A stretch of DNA of 64,000 bases from NCBI GenBank assembly GCA_020832285.1, contig JAFIFB010000059.1, positions 53,341 through 117,340 of the forward strand, given 5' to 3'. The translations under genes were made by a program, and so were the position numbers. This document shows positions 36,603 through 44,101 of the stretch, in pieces; position 1 is the stretch's first letter, and every line of letters begins with the position of its first letter. Source of the stretch: Balneolaceae bacterium. Lineage in GTDB: Bacteria > Bacteroidota > Rhodothermia > Balneolales > Balneolaceae. Below the pieces are notes generated by a model, which was not told the DNA's origin, did not search any database, and saw only the letters and a list, made by a program, of their open reading frames with translations.

Positions 36603-36830
36603 ATGAAAACTCTTACCCTTGTCATACCGGACTCTGTGGACTTCAATGAAGTTGAAGCAAAAATGCTGTTAGCGGGAAAACTGTATGAACGCGGCAAACT
36701 AACCCTTGGGCAAGCCGCACAACTGACCGGTCTCACTAAAAAAGCTTTCATAGAGATGATCGGTAAATATGGCTTTTCAATCGTTAGTGATTCACTTGAA
36801 GACCTTCATTCAGACATAGAGAATGCCTGA
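36603..36830 (+). CDS. UPF0175 family antitoxin
   Basis: 75 residues: MKTLTLVIPDSVDFNEVEAK, then LYERGKLTLGQAAQLTGLTKKAFIEMIGKYG, the usual UPF0175 helix-turn-helix core. The gene is intact. It overlaps the start of the PIN-toxin pseudogene by 8 bp, the normal operon layout for this TA type. With the toxin dead, this is an orphan antitoxin that could still repress DNA or neutralise a related toxin. Confidence 0.88.
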   Translation: MKTLTLVIPDSVDFNEVEAKMLLAGKLYERGKLTLGQAAQLTGLTKKAFIEMIGKYGFSIVSDSLEDLHSDIENA

Positions 36831-37278
36831 CAACCTCCTGCCTGACACAAATTGCTTAATATTTCTGAACAAGATTGGTGAAATTCAGCTACTTGAAAAA
36901 CTCTACAGCAAAACGATCATCACAGAATAGATCGCCGCGGAATATATGGAACCATTGCCCGAATGGATTAACGTAAAAACTCCGAATGAGAAACGCTACC
37001 AAAAAGTACTGGAACAGACCGTAGATAAGGGAGAAGCAAGCTAAATGGTTTTGGCCCTGGAGCTCCAGGATTGTGTAGTTTCAATCGATGACCTTCGAGC
37101 ACGATAAGTGGCAAAATCATTACATCTTCGACTAACCGGAACACTCGGTATCATTCATAAGGTAAAGAAAACAGGTCTTATATCATCTACAAAAGATACA
37201 CTTCAGAAACTAAAGGCAGTCGATTTTAGAATATCCGAAAAAGTTGAACAGGAATTGTTACGTTTATCAAGCGAGTAG
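36823..37278 (+). pseudogene. PIN-domain toxin (DUF3368) with three in-frame stops
   Basis: The frame from ATG 36823 to TAG 37276 (152 codons) reads as a complete DUF3368 PIN RNase: LLPDTNCLIFLNKIG (first acidic residue), GEAS at the Ser/Ala site, VSIDDLRAR, LTGTLGIIHKVKKTGLI and a C-terminal RISEKVEQELL. In-frame stops occur at 36928 (TAG), 37042 (TAA) and 37105 (TAA), with no frameshift. Each replaces one residue of an otherwise conserved stretch. The toxin is probably inactive, and recently so. Confidence 0.88.
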
Positions 37279-37531
37279 ATTTTGTTGGGTTTGATTTTAA
37301 GAATGTTATGTGAATAAATCTTTTGTGGGATTCGGCTGTTCGGTCAGATTCTATCCCATTATTGAGAAATAAAGCACATCTCCCCTTTTTAAAAGAGCAC
37401 AATTGTGTCCTGAATAGTTTCTTGTTGATTCATAACTGTGATGGATAATTTGGCATACGTGTTTAAATAAGTGCGTGCACCTTTGCCCATATTGTCAATG
37501 TATTTTATCATTTTGTTTCGACACGTTACAC

Positions 37532-37670
37532 TTGTGTTATGTCAAAGATAAAACGTCGGGTAAGTCATCTGACGAGTTTTTCAAAAAATATACCAATGTA
37601 GATGATTGGGATGATCCCGGAACGACTCGTCTGATGACTCTCTCACACTTTTACAGTTGACACGACACTA
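37532..37670 (+). repeat. MITE-like palindromic repeat, type B (R7)
   Basis: About 97% identical to 29078-29216, with the same TGTTATGTCAA and TTGACACGACACTA ends. Its right edge coincides exactly with the truncated end of the HNH endonuclease relic at 37671. Bases 37279-37531 show no gene. Confidence 0.92.
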
Positions 37671-38109
37671 TATTCGGACTCCAGTTGGATGGGATGGGAA
37701 TCCAATGCTCTCGTTCAAAGAAAAAAGGCTCCGTGAGAATTCTACACCCAATGGTAGGGTTTAATCCTTCTCCCTGCCTGAACTTCATAATGGCCGCCCT
37801 AAATTGATAATAGGTAGCTGCACCATTTTTATACTCAAACGCATCCCAAGCAAGGGATAGTGGCAAAAACAGATGCCGAACAAAAAAGCCCCCACCTACG
37901 ATTAACTTAATCGGGCTATGGAGCTTAAAAAGAAATGATTTGCAGGGCTTTTCTTTTTAAGGATTATTCCAACATTGTTAGCAATCCGGGCTTAGACATT
38001 CCGAAGCAGAGCTTCGGGCCCTCGGACACCAGAAGCTCACCTCATCCGGCCTGTACCTGGCCAGATACTGAAACCAGTTATCGTCTGTGACGCCGATTTA
38101 GAATTTCAT
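37671..38109 (-). pseudogene. HNH-type restriction endonuclease relic, cut off at the MITE-like repeat
   Basis: The minus strand begins ATGAAATTC then TAA (38098-38100), a stop at codon 4, followed by IGVTDDNWFQYLARYRPDEV. After a shifted or lost stretch, the family core follows: FLFKLHSPIKLIVGGGFF, then LPLSLAWDAFEYKNGA, IGCRILTEPFFFEREHW and WSPNIV. The HNH motif itself would come next but is absent, since R7 begins there. A second copy of the N-terminus lies at 41781-41864. Confidence 0.75.
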
Positions 38110-38118
38110 GGTTCAATA

Positions 38119-40614
38119 TTACACTTGAATATCAATTCTAATCTGATTCTCAACAGGAGTATAAAGATCAACATCTATATCCTGATTCGGTGCATCAATA
38201 CTTACAATCAGGCTGTATCGAACCGATTTGTTATACCTTTCCAGCTTTTTTCGGGTTTTCCACCAGCCGCCAACAGGGAATACGGCAATTTTATTTTTTG
38301 TGGCAAGCTCCGGCCCGGTTGTCATCAGCCAATCTCTGTGGATCGAACCCTTATCTCTTGCTTCAGGCCCAAGCACCCAATCTTCCGAGCCATCAGATTC
38401 ATAATCATCGTCTCTGGCTAAGCTATTTACTCTGGCAGAAAAAGCTTCTATTGATTCATTTGGTCTGCACATTTTGAACCGCAAACCAATCGATTGATAG
38501 GAATAAGATTGGCTATATTCTTTCTTTCCTGGGTTCGGTTCAATAAAATATGACAAAGTAACATTAACCCGGATCTGTTCATCAAAAAGACTTGCTAAAA
38601 CTTCTTGAGGCCAGGGTAATTCATACAAGTGATATTCATTAATTTTAGGTTCATTCGAATTTTTTCTGATGTATGGTTGAATAGTTCGTTCAGCGATCAA
38701 TGTCAACCGATCACTGGCACTGTATATGGCTTTTACCAGGTTGGGAATTCCAAAACCATAGGTTCTCAGAAGTTTCCTTTTGGATTCACTTGTTGCAAAT
38801 GAATGTTCTCGCTTCATCTGTTCAGTCCAATCAGCAGAATGAATCATGAGTCCCCTGATTGTTTCCGGCCAATATTCCGGATATTCCGAGTACAATTCTG
38901 CTGCAAATTTTGATGCCAAAGCTGTTGCTCCACTCGTGGCAAAATTATCAGAAAAAGGTTGCCGACGAACATCAACCCCTGTAGACAGTAATTTCAGAGA
39001 CTTCGGATAAAGCACTCCCTGCGAATCTACACCAGTATTACCACCCTCAAACACAACATCCGGTTTATTCGCCCATTTACTCACCAAGCCAGAGCCTGTT
39101 CTGCTCCATGGAGACAAAGAACCCCTTGTGGCTATTGCTCGGCTGTGTGGGTGTGCTGACTGATCAATCTGGTCTTTTTCTGTATATGCACCAATTGTAA
39201 TAGCGTTAAAAGCCTGTGACGGATCTTCAATTATGGCTTCTTCATTTTTAGCCGGATATTCTGATTCGTTATTGATTGAAACATTCCCTGCTGAAACCAT
39301 GAACAGAGACTGTTCATTGGGTTCATCGGTCTCCCCAAAAATGATTTGATCTACTGAAGAAGACCAAGAAGAAGGTTCTCCTTTATGATCGAAACTATCG
39401 GAAGTTACAGCCATGCAATAGATCCGGTTATTATCCGGATTCTTAGGTACAGGTTGTGAAGCAGCATCAATGGTTATTGCTCCATGAAATTTTTCATCAT
39501 TCGGATCATCAGGATTGATAATTTTTACCGATTCCAGCCGATGATAAAGCTGAATTTGATGGTTGCCGTCAATGTGCTTTATCAAATCCCCAAACAGTGC
39601 ATTTCCGGCCATTTGCGTACCATGGCCGCGTTCATAAGAATCTGCTGTGTCCCATTCCGGATTTACGGTGTGCATATTTCTCTCCGGCAAAAATGGAGCA
39701 ATAAATGGATGACCACGATTCACACCACTATCCAGCAAACATACGAATACACTATCTTGATTTGTACGATCTTCAATTCTGTTTTGAAGATCTTCCAGCC
39801 ATGCTTCGGGGTCGTCCAGTTCACGTTTCAGAAAAAACTCGGCGGTTTCTTTCGGTTTGCGAAGCTCGGAAAGTTTGTTTGTGTAAAGCAGTGAACTGGA
39901 AAGTTGCTCAGCGATACCATTTACCAGAAAAACGATGTGCTCAGGAAACAGAATTCTTCTTTCACTAACATTTACACCAGATTTTTGCAGCAGCTCTTTA
40001 ACAGGTTGATCTTCCAATTCATCTTTAGCAGGATTATCTCTTCGAAGCCATACCTCCCACCAAACTTCTTCATTTGATCCTGGAAACGGTTCGGTTGGTT
40101 CAGTCCAGAAACATTGAAGAGTAGCTGCACGAATCGAAGCGATATTTGCAAGCAATGGTTGATTTCTGGGATTTCCTTTCTCAGTATCTTTTTCCGGATC
40201 AAGAAACTCTTCTACCTTCTTTAAAAAAGTAGATATTCCTCGTTTATTGATGTAGACACCAATTTTCTGAACTTCTTTCTCTTCTCCGTCAATCAGGCGC
40301 TTTTCGACTTTGCTATAGCTCAGTTTATAATGGCCGTACCCGCTGTCGAAGCTGTCTGTTTTGAAGTGATACCCCGGTTCCGACTCAAACTCGAGATAAA
40401 TGATATCTTCATTGAACAGCTCTTCATCTTCTTCTTTAGCACGCTCTTCAAATTCCGAAACAGCCTGATTGAATTGACGTTTTACTGATGCGCCGTGAGC
40501 ACGCCTCTCTCTTTGAACATAATCAAATTTGGAACCGCCACCTCTTGGGTTCTCAAAACTCCCCGGCGTAAAAAACCGCTCAAATTTCAGATGTGGATAT
40601 TGTTCATCCGCCAT
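38119..40614 (-). CDS. S8 (subtilisin-like) serine peptidase, partner of the AAA ATPase
   Basis: 831 residues without a signal peptide. The catalytic triad is present: Asp295 (CLLDSGVNRGH), His331 (ERGHGTQMAG) and Ser561 (FATSGATALAS, in place of the usual GTSMA). Residues 1-280 are a charged N-terminal region of unknown fold and 640-831 a beta-rich C-terminal domain. It lies 9 bp after the AAA ATPase gene, so the two are one operon. Pairs of this kind are annotated as anti-phage (IteA/IteS, named from memory) and appear in defence islands; the model is ATPase-controlled proteolysis on infection. Mechanism is inferred. Confidence 0.87.
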   Translation of the reverse strand: MADEQYPHLKFERFFTPGSFENPRGGGSKFDYVQRERRAHGASVKRQFNQAVSEFEERAKEEDEELFNEDIIYLEFESEPGYHFKTDSFDSGYGHYKLSYSKVEKRLIDGEEKEVQKIGVYINKRGISTFLKKVEEFLDPEKDTEKGNPRNQPLLANIASIRAATLQCFWTEPTEPFPGSNEEVWWEVWLRRDNPAKDELEDQPVKELLQKSGVNVSERRILFPEHIVFLVNGIAEQLSSSLLYTNKLSELRKPKETAEFFLKRELDDPEAWLEDLQNRIEDRTNQDSVFVCLLDSGVNRGHPFIAPFLPERNMHTVNPEWDTADSYERGHGTQMAGNALFGDLIKHIDGNHQIQLYHRLESVKIINPDDPNDEKFHGAITIDAASQPVPKNPDNNRIYCMAVTSDSFDHKGEPSSWSSSVDQIIFGETDEPNEQSLFMVSAGNVSINNESEYPAKNEEAIIEDPSQAFNAITIGAYTEKDQIDQSAHPHSRAIATRGSLSPWSRTGSGLVSKWANKPDVVFEGGNTGVDSQGVLYPKSLKLLSTGVDVRRQPFSDNFATSGATALASKFAAELYSEYPEYWPETIRGLMIHSADWTEQMKREHSFATSESKRKLLRTYGFGIPNLVKAIYSASDRLTLIAERTIQPYIRKNSNEPKINEYHLYELPWPQEVLASLFDEQIRVNVTLSYFIEPNPGKKEYSQSYSYQSIGLRFKMCRPNESIEAFSARVNSLARDDDYESDGSEDWVLGPEARDKGSIHRDWLMTTGPELATKNKIAVFPVGGWWKTRKKLERYNKSVRYSLIVSIDAPNQDIDVDLYTPVENQIRIDIQV

Positions 40615-40623
40615 GTATTAGGA

Positions 40624-41607
40624 TTAATTCAAATTTTTCCGCCTCTCAATAAATTTTTCAAGCAATTCAATTGAAATTTTAGAATCGTCGGATATAATCA
40701 TTTCTTTAAAAGCGTCATCGCAGGCCCTCGTGATATCTGCGAAGCTTAAGCCCAGGGCCGTTTCGGCCAGCTTGTTTATTTCACTTTTGGTGATCTCTTT
40801 ATGACGCTTCAAATTTTTTTGCAATAATGTGACAATCTCTTCTTTGCCGGGCAGCGGGTATTCAATGATATCATCAAACCTGCGGAAGAGAGCTTTATCA
40901 AGAGATTCCTGCATATTTGTGGCGGCAATGATCAGGCTGTTGGAGCGGTCTTTTTCGATAAACATCAGAAAACTGTTCAGTACCCGCTTGATTTCACCAA
41001 CATCGTTGCCATACGACCGGTGAGACCCGATACTGTCAAACTCGTCAAACAGGTACACTCCTCGTTTGGTGTTCATGAAGGTGAAAATCTGCTTCAGCTT
41101 GGATATCGTTTCCCCCATGTAGCGGCTAATGAGGCCATCCAATCGAATGGAAAAGAGAGGAATAGCCAGTTCGGATGCAAGGGCTTCGGCCGTCATGGTT
41201 TTTCCACAGCCGGGTGGACCGGTAAGCAGCAATTTTCGCCGGGGCATCAAATTGTATTGGCGGAGTTCGTTAAATTTTCGCTGTTCTTTAATAATTCTTT
41301 CCAGGGTTTCCTGAACAGACGGCTCCAGCACCATATCACTCAAATGGTATGTGTGGGATACCAGTTCGATTAAATCCTGGATCTCATTGAGCTCCCTGGA
41401 AACCGGATGTTGAAGTATATTCGTGACCGCAGACGAACTCCGCTCGGATTTCGCCTCCTCAACCAGCTTTTTCAGCTCTTCAGCCACTTTAGTATGACCC
41501 TTTCGAGCTTCCGATGCAGCAATCTGCATAGCAATGGAGTAAAACCGTTGCTCATCGTTCTCGGCAAAGCTTTTAATCAGATGTTTTATTTTTTCTGCTG
41601 CGGCCAT
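40624..41607 (-). CDS. AAA+ ATPase, partner of the S8 peptidase
   Basis: 327 residues. A helical N-terminal part (1-115) precedes an AAA+ core: Walker A GPPGCGKTMTAEALA near 131-145, Walker B YLFDEFDSIG, sensor I AATNMQESLDKAL and arginine finger region FRRFDDIIEYPLP. A small helical lid follows to the end. Similar to FtsH/spastin-like ATPases paired with subtilases in defence loci. First gene of the operon; it probably recognises a phage trigger or unfolds substrates for the peptidase. The promoter region 41608-41640 is AT-rich without a clear box. Confidence 0.88.
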   Translation of the reverse strand: MAAAEKIKHLIKSFAENDEQRFYSIAMQIAASEARKGHTKVAEELKKLVEEAKSERSSSAVTNILQHPVSRELNEIQDLIELVSHTYHLSDMVLEPSVQETLERIIKEQRKFNELRQYNLMPRRKLLLTGPPGCGKTMTAEALASELAIPLFSIRLDGLISRYMGETISKLKQIFTFMNTKRGVYLFDEFDSIGSHRSYGNDVGEIKRVLNSFLMFIEKDRSNSLIIAATNMQESLDKALFRRFDDIIEYPLPGKEEIVTLLQKNLKRHKEITKSEINKLAETALGLSFADITRACDDAFKEMIISDDSKISIELLEKFIERRKNLN

Positions 41608-41780
41608 AAGTGAAAGACAATTTCAGGCAATATATTAAAAAGTGGTGACAGATTGAGTCACCCTGTTAAGGATCACATAGAGTGGAAATTCGTTTGGCTA
41701 AGAATCAATTCCCTTCGAAACTACTAAAATTGCTCGACTTCAATAAGCTTAATTTTCTTTTTTAAATTGTGGTATCTATA

Positions 41781-41864
41781 TCACCAGAAATTCACCTCAT
41801 GCGACCTGTAGCGGGCCAGTAAGTGGAACCATTTGTCGTCTGTGACGCAAATGTAGAATTTCAT
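41781..41864 (-). pseudogene. N-terminal fragment of an HNH restriction endonuclease
   Basis: ATG at 41864 opens a 27-codon frame, MKFYICVTDDKWFHLLARYR followed by SHEVNFW and a stop. It is 70-80% identical at the DNA level to the start of the relic at 38109, and both lose similarity right after the shared FW. It is too short to be functional. Confidence 0.6.
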
Positions 41865-42009
41865 CAATCGAATTTTTTCCTGGAGTATCTTCTACTATAG
41901 TTTATAATGCAAAAAGCCCATCCTGAGCGCGCTGATCTTATGGGAAGCGGGATGGGCATGTCAATTATAATATAGCGCTTGTTGCGATATTTGACAATAT
42001 TTGGCCCGA

Positions 42010-42085
42010 AACAAGTGGCACTATATGACCGAAACAGCCAATATGCCCGGAATGGGGGGTCAGTATCACCGGAATATCCACTGTT
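42010..42085. repeat. Possible insertion-sequence end remnant
   Basis: The bases CCGAAACAG and CTGTTTCTG are nearly inverted, flanking GCCCGGAATGGGGGGTCAGT then ATCACCGGAATAT. The GGGGTCAG/CCGGAAT combination recurs at 55498-55566 and is reminiscent of the ends and linkers of IS21-like elements, from memory. No transposase gene is present. The remaining bases of 41865-42146 are unremarkable. Confidence 0.35.
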
Positions 42086-42146
42086 TCTGTATTCATGAAA
42101 TTCTGTCACCTGATCATACTTTTTTCCCCGGGTTTTCCACGAAACG

Positions 42147-42584
42147 CTATTTATCATTATCAAGTTTGTCTTCATCATTTTTACCCAAATCCGCAAACTG
42201 AACACTTGGCAACATAATAGAGTGAAATCCTGAATGTGCTGTTATTTGGGATACCCAGGTGCGTATTACGCCATATAACATGCTTGGGGCACTTATTCCA
42301 AAATGAAAATCTCTCTCCTCTTCGTCAATTTCTCCTTCAATCTCAAAAAAGCCGATTGCTTCAAACTCTAACTTTATCGGGCAATTAACTTCAGAATTTT
42401 TTTCCCTGGATAGAATTTTGGAGTTCAGTTTAATATAAAACTCATTTTTATTATCTGGATTTACCCCGATCTCTAATTCCGGGTCAGGTATTAAACCTTC
42501 TATAGGTTTGTCATCATCGGTATCGTTTCTACGATAATCGATTCGGAGAATATGGTAATCAATAAATTTCAGCGGTGACGACAT
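42147..42584 (-). CDS. SecB-like chaperone of a toxin-antitoxin-chaperone module
   Basis: 145 residues with a SecB-like pattern: a leading hydrophobic strand (SPLKFIDYHIL), paired beta-strands (FYIKLNSKILSREKNSEVNC, LEFEAIGFFEIEG), the motif ISAPSMLYGVIRTWVSQITA, and the terminal GFHSIMLPSVQFADL. Solitary SecB-like genes next to HigBA act as antitoxin-specific chaperones (toxin-antitoxin-chaperone systems known from mycobacteria). It starts 1 bp after the antitoxin stop, in operon order toxin, antitoxin, chaperone. It would fold the antitoxin and link toxin release to protein-export or folding stress. Confidence 0.8.
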   Translation of the reverse strand: MSSPLKFIDYHILRIDYRRNDTDDDKPIEGLIPDPELEIGVNPDNKNEFYIKLNSKILSREKNSEVNCPIKLEFEAIGFFEIEGEIDEEERDFHFGISAPSMLYGVIRTWVSQITAHSGFHSIMLPSVQFADLGKNDEDKLDNDK

Positions 42585-42585
42585 A

Positions 42586-42939
42586 TTATGAGGCTAATCT
42601 ATAAATCGTTGCTGATGAAGTACGGCGCTTTATTTCTACTTTCTTGTACTTTTCTAAACTGTCCCAGTTTCCGGTATCAAGTAGTTGAACAGAAAGTATC
42701 CTTTCGATATCCATCAGGGTATCGATGGTGAAATTGTGAGTACCGCTCAGCCACTTGCTGATTTCTGATGGCTGTTTGCCCAAAATTTCAGCAAATTCAT
42801 ATTTTTTTAATCCCTTCGCCTTAATTGCGTTTGCAATCTTAGTGGCAAGGATCATTTTCTTGTCTGTTTTCGCCTGTTCTTCAGGAGTGATGCTTTCCAG
42901 CAGTTCATTTAACAGGTTCTTTTCGCTTGGTTCATTCAT
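42586..42939 (-). CDS. HigA-like helix-turn-helix antitoxin
   Basis: 117 residues. The XRE-type HTH lies at about residues 45-85 (KKYEFAEILGKQPSEISKWL, then HNFTIDTLMDIERIL). The last 20 residues (KRRTSSATIYRLAS) are basic and hydrophobic and could be a chaperone-addiction segment that makes the antitoxin depend on SecB. The start overlaps the toxin stop by 8 bp. The probable binding site is the 30-bp palindrome at 43449. Confidence 0.87.
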   Translation of the reverse strand: MNEPSEKNLLNELLESITPEEQAKTDKKMILATKIANAIKAKGLKKYEFAEILGKQPSEISKWLSGTHNFTIDTLMDIERILSVQLLDTGNWDSLEKYKKVEIKRRTSSATIYRLAS

Positions 42940-43417
42940 AAGTTATAATATCTCCCAGTAGTTCAAGTTCATCGTCTGAAAAACGGATCTTACCGTTTGT
43001 CATTTTATCTGTTATTTCTTTAGAAATGTCACGCAGAAGATAGTTTTCATGTTTCAGTTTTGGGTCTTCCTGTAAAGCACGGATTCCCTCAGGTTTCGGT
43101 CCGCCTCCGCCCAGTATGATTACGGTATTCCCCATTCGGATGCAGTAGAGACGAAGGTGTTTTCCGGGGGTGTCGTACAAGGCACACACCCCATCTCCGG
43201 GATTGCCTTCTTTAGTTTTAAAGAAATGTTCCTGGGCTCCGGTTTTACGTGATATTGACCGGATTCGCTGTAATATATTTTTGACATCATCTTCATACTC
43301 CGCAGAGTTTTCATTTAAAAACTGATTAAAAAGATCGGTTCCGTCATTTAACTGCACGGAATAGACCGTTGCCTTTTTACCACTTAGTTTGTCAATTCGT
43401 TTTAGTGAAAACGCCAC
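42932..43417 (-). CDS. HigB-like RelE/ParE-superfamily toxin
   Basis: 161 residues from a GTG start (MAFSLKRIDKL). The core resembles HigB-type mRNA interferases: EHFFKTKEGNPGDGVCALYD, LRLYCIRMGNTVIILGGGGPK. It has an extra N-terminal section of about 60 residues and a long acidic tail, so it is longer than usual. First gene of the three-gene operon; translation cleavage of ribosome-bound mRNA is the expected activity, inferred from family. Confidence 0.8.
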   Translation of the reverse strand: MAFSLKRIDKLSGKKATVYSVQLNDGTDLFNQFLNENSAEYEDDVKNILQRIRSISRKTGAQEHFFKTKEGNPGDGVCALYDTPGKHLRLYCIRMGNTVIILGGGGPKPEGIRALQEDPKLKHENYLLRDISKEITDKMTNGKIRFSDDELELLGDIITYE

Positions 43418-43448
43418 TGTGTCAGTTCTATAAGATACAATTTATATT

Positions 43449-43478
43449 AATAAATTTCACTTATAAGTGAAATTTATT
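43449..43478. promoter_or_regulatory. 30-bp perfect palindrome, probable antitoxin operator
   Basis: AATAAATTTCACTTA is followed directly by its exact reverse complement. It lies 31 bp upstream of the toxin start, where the promoter should be, and is the longest perfect palindrome I found in the window. Autorepression by the HigA-like protein is the obvious reading. Confidence 0.78.
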
Positions 43479-43609
43479 TGTTCGATAATTATTAAAATTG
43501 GAGTTAGATTACCAACTAAACCTTCTTATTAATATGTTTTTTGAATCTTTTATATACACTTTGACCCATTAATCTGCTTAGATTCGGTACATCTCTTTCA
43601 TTGTATAGG

Positions 43610-43747
43610 TCATAACTCCTCAAAATCAAAGTGCTCCGCCTTCGTTAAATCATTCTGATTGCAGATCGCAAACTCCAGATCACTGGTTCCGTAATGACCA
43701 ATGATGCAGACTTTGTTGGTGAATTTTTCTTTTGAGATGCAATACAT
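43610..43747 (-). CDS. Small hypothetical protein, 45 residues
   Basis: ATG at 43747 opens a frame, MYCISKEKFTNKVCIIGHYG, ending DFEEL at TGA 43610. It follows the next gene in the same frame after a TAA with only 6 bp between, so the two could be one broken gene. No domain recognised; it may be an ordinary small peptide. Confidence 0.25.
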   Translation of the reverse strand: MYCISKEKFTNKVCIIGHYGTSDLEFAICNQNDLTKAEHFDFEEL

Positions 43748-43753
43748 CTGGAT

Positions 43754-44038
43754 TTATTCTTTCAACAACCAAAGCAACTCTTCTTGAGATTCTTTGATAT
43801 CCAGTTCATTTATAATTCTCCTGAACTCCTGTTCATCCACACCATTCCAATTCTGTTTCTTTGCAAGCTTTTTCAGATCTATATCTTTCTCAATGAGGTT
43901 TTCACCTTCCTCCAATTCAAAATTCTTTAATATGATGCGGTGTTTGTGCATGAAGAGGTTTTGTAAAGTATTATTCAGCCTGAATATATCAAAAAAATAA
44001 TAACTACCTGATTCAATCTGATTATTGAATCCCACCAC
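43754..44038 (-). CDS. Hypothetical protein, about 94 residues, possibly truncated
   Basis: The frame starts at a GTG (44038), with an internal ATG near 43949. The C-terminal half is charged and helical (LEEGENLIEKDIDLKKLAKK, then EQEFRRIINELDIKE). No family recognised. It lies divergent from hsdM and might be the remnant of a larger gene whose end is the next small frame. No promoter seen. Confidence 0.4.
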   Translation of the reverse strand: MVGFNNQIESGSYYFFDIFRLNNTLQNLFMHKHRIILKNFELEEGENLIEKDIDLKKLAKKQNWNGVDEQEFRRIINELDIKESQEELLWLLKE

Positions 44039-44101
44039 CCTTTTTCATATTGTAAACACCACATTTGAAATAGTACGTTGTCAAAAATTTCACATCTCCG
44101 C

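Noticed and set aside
37475..37660. 61-residue frame across R7
   Set aside because: It is almost wholly the type B repeat.
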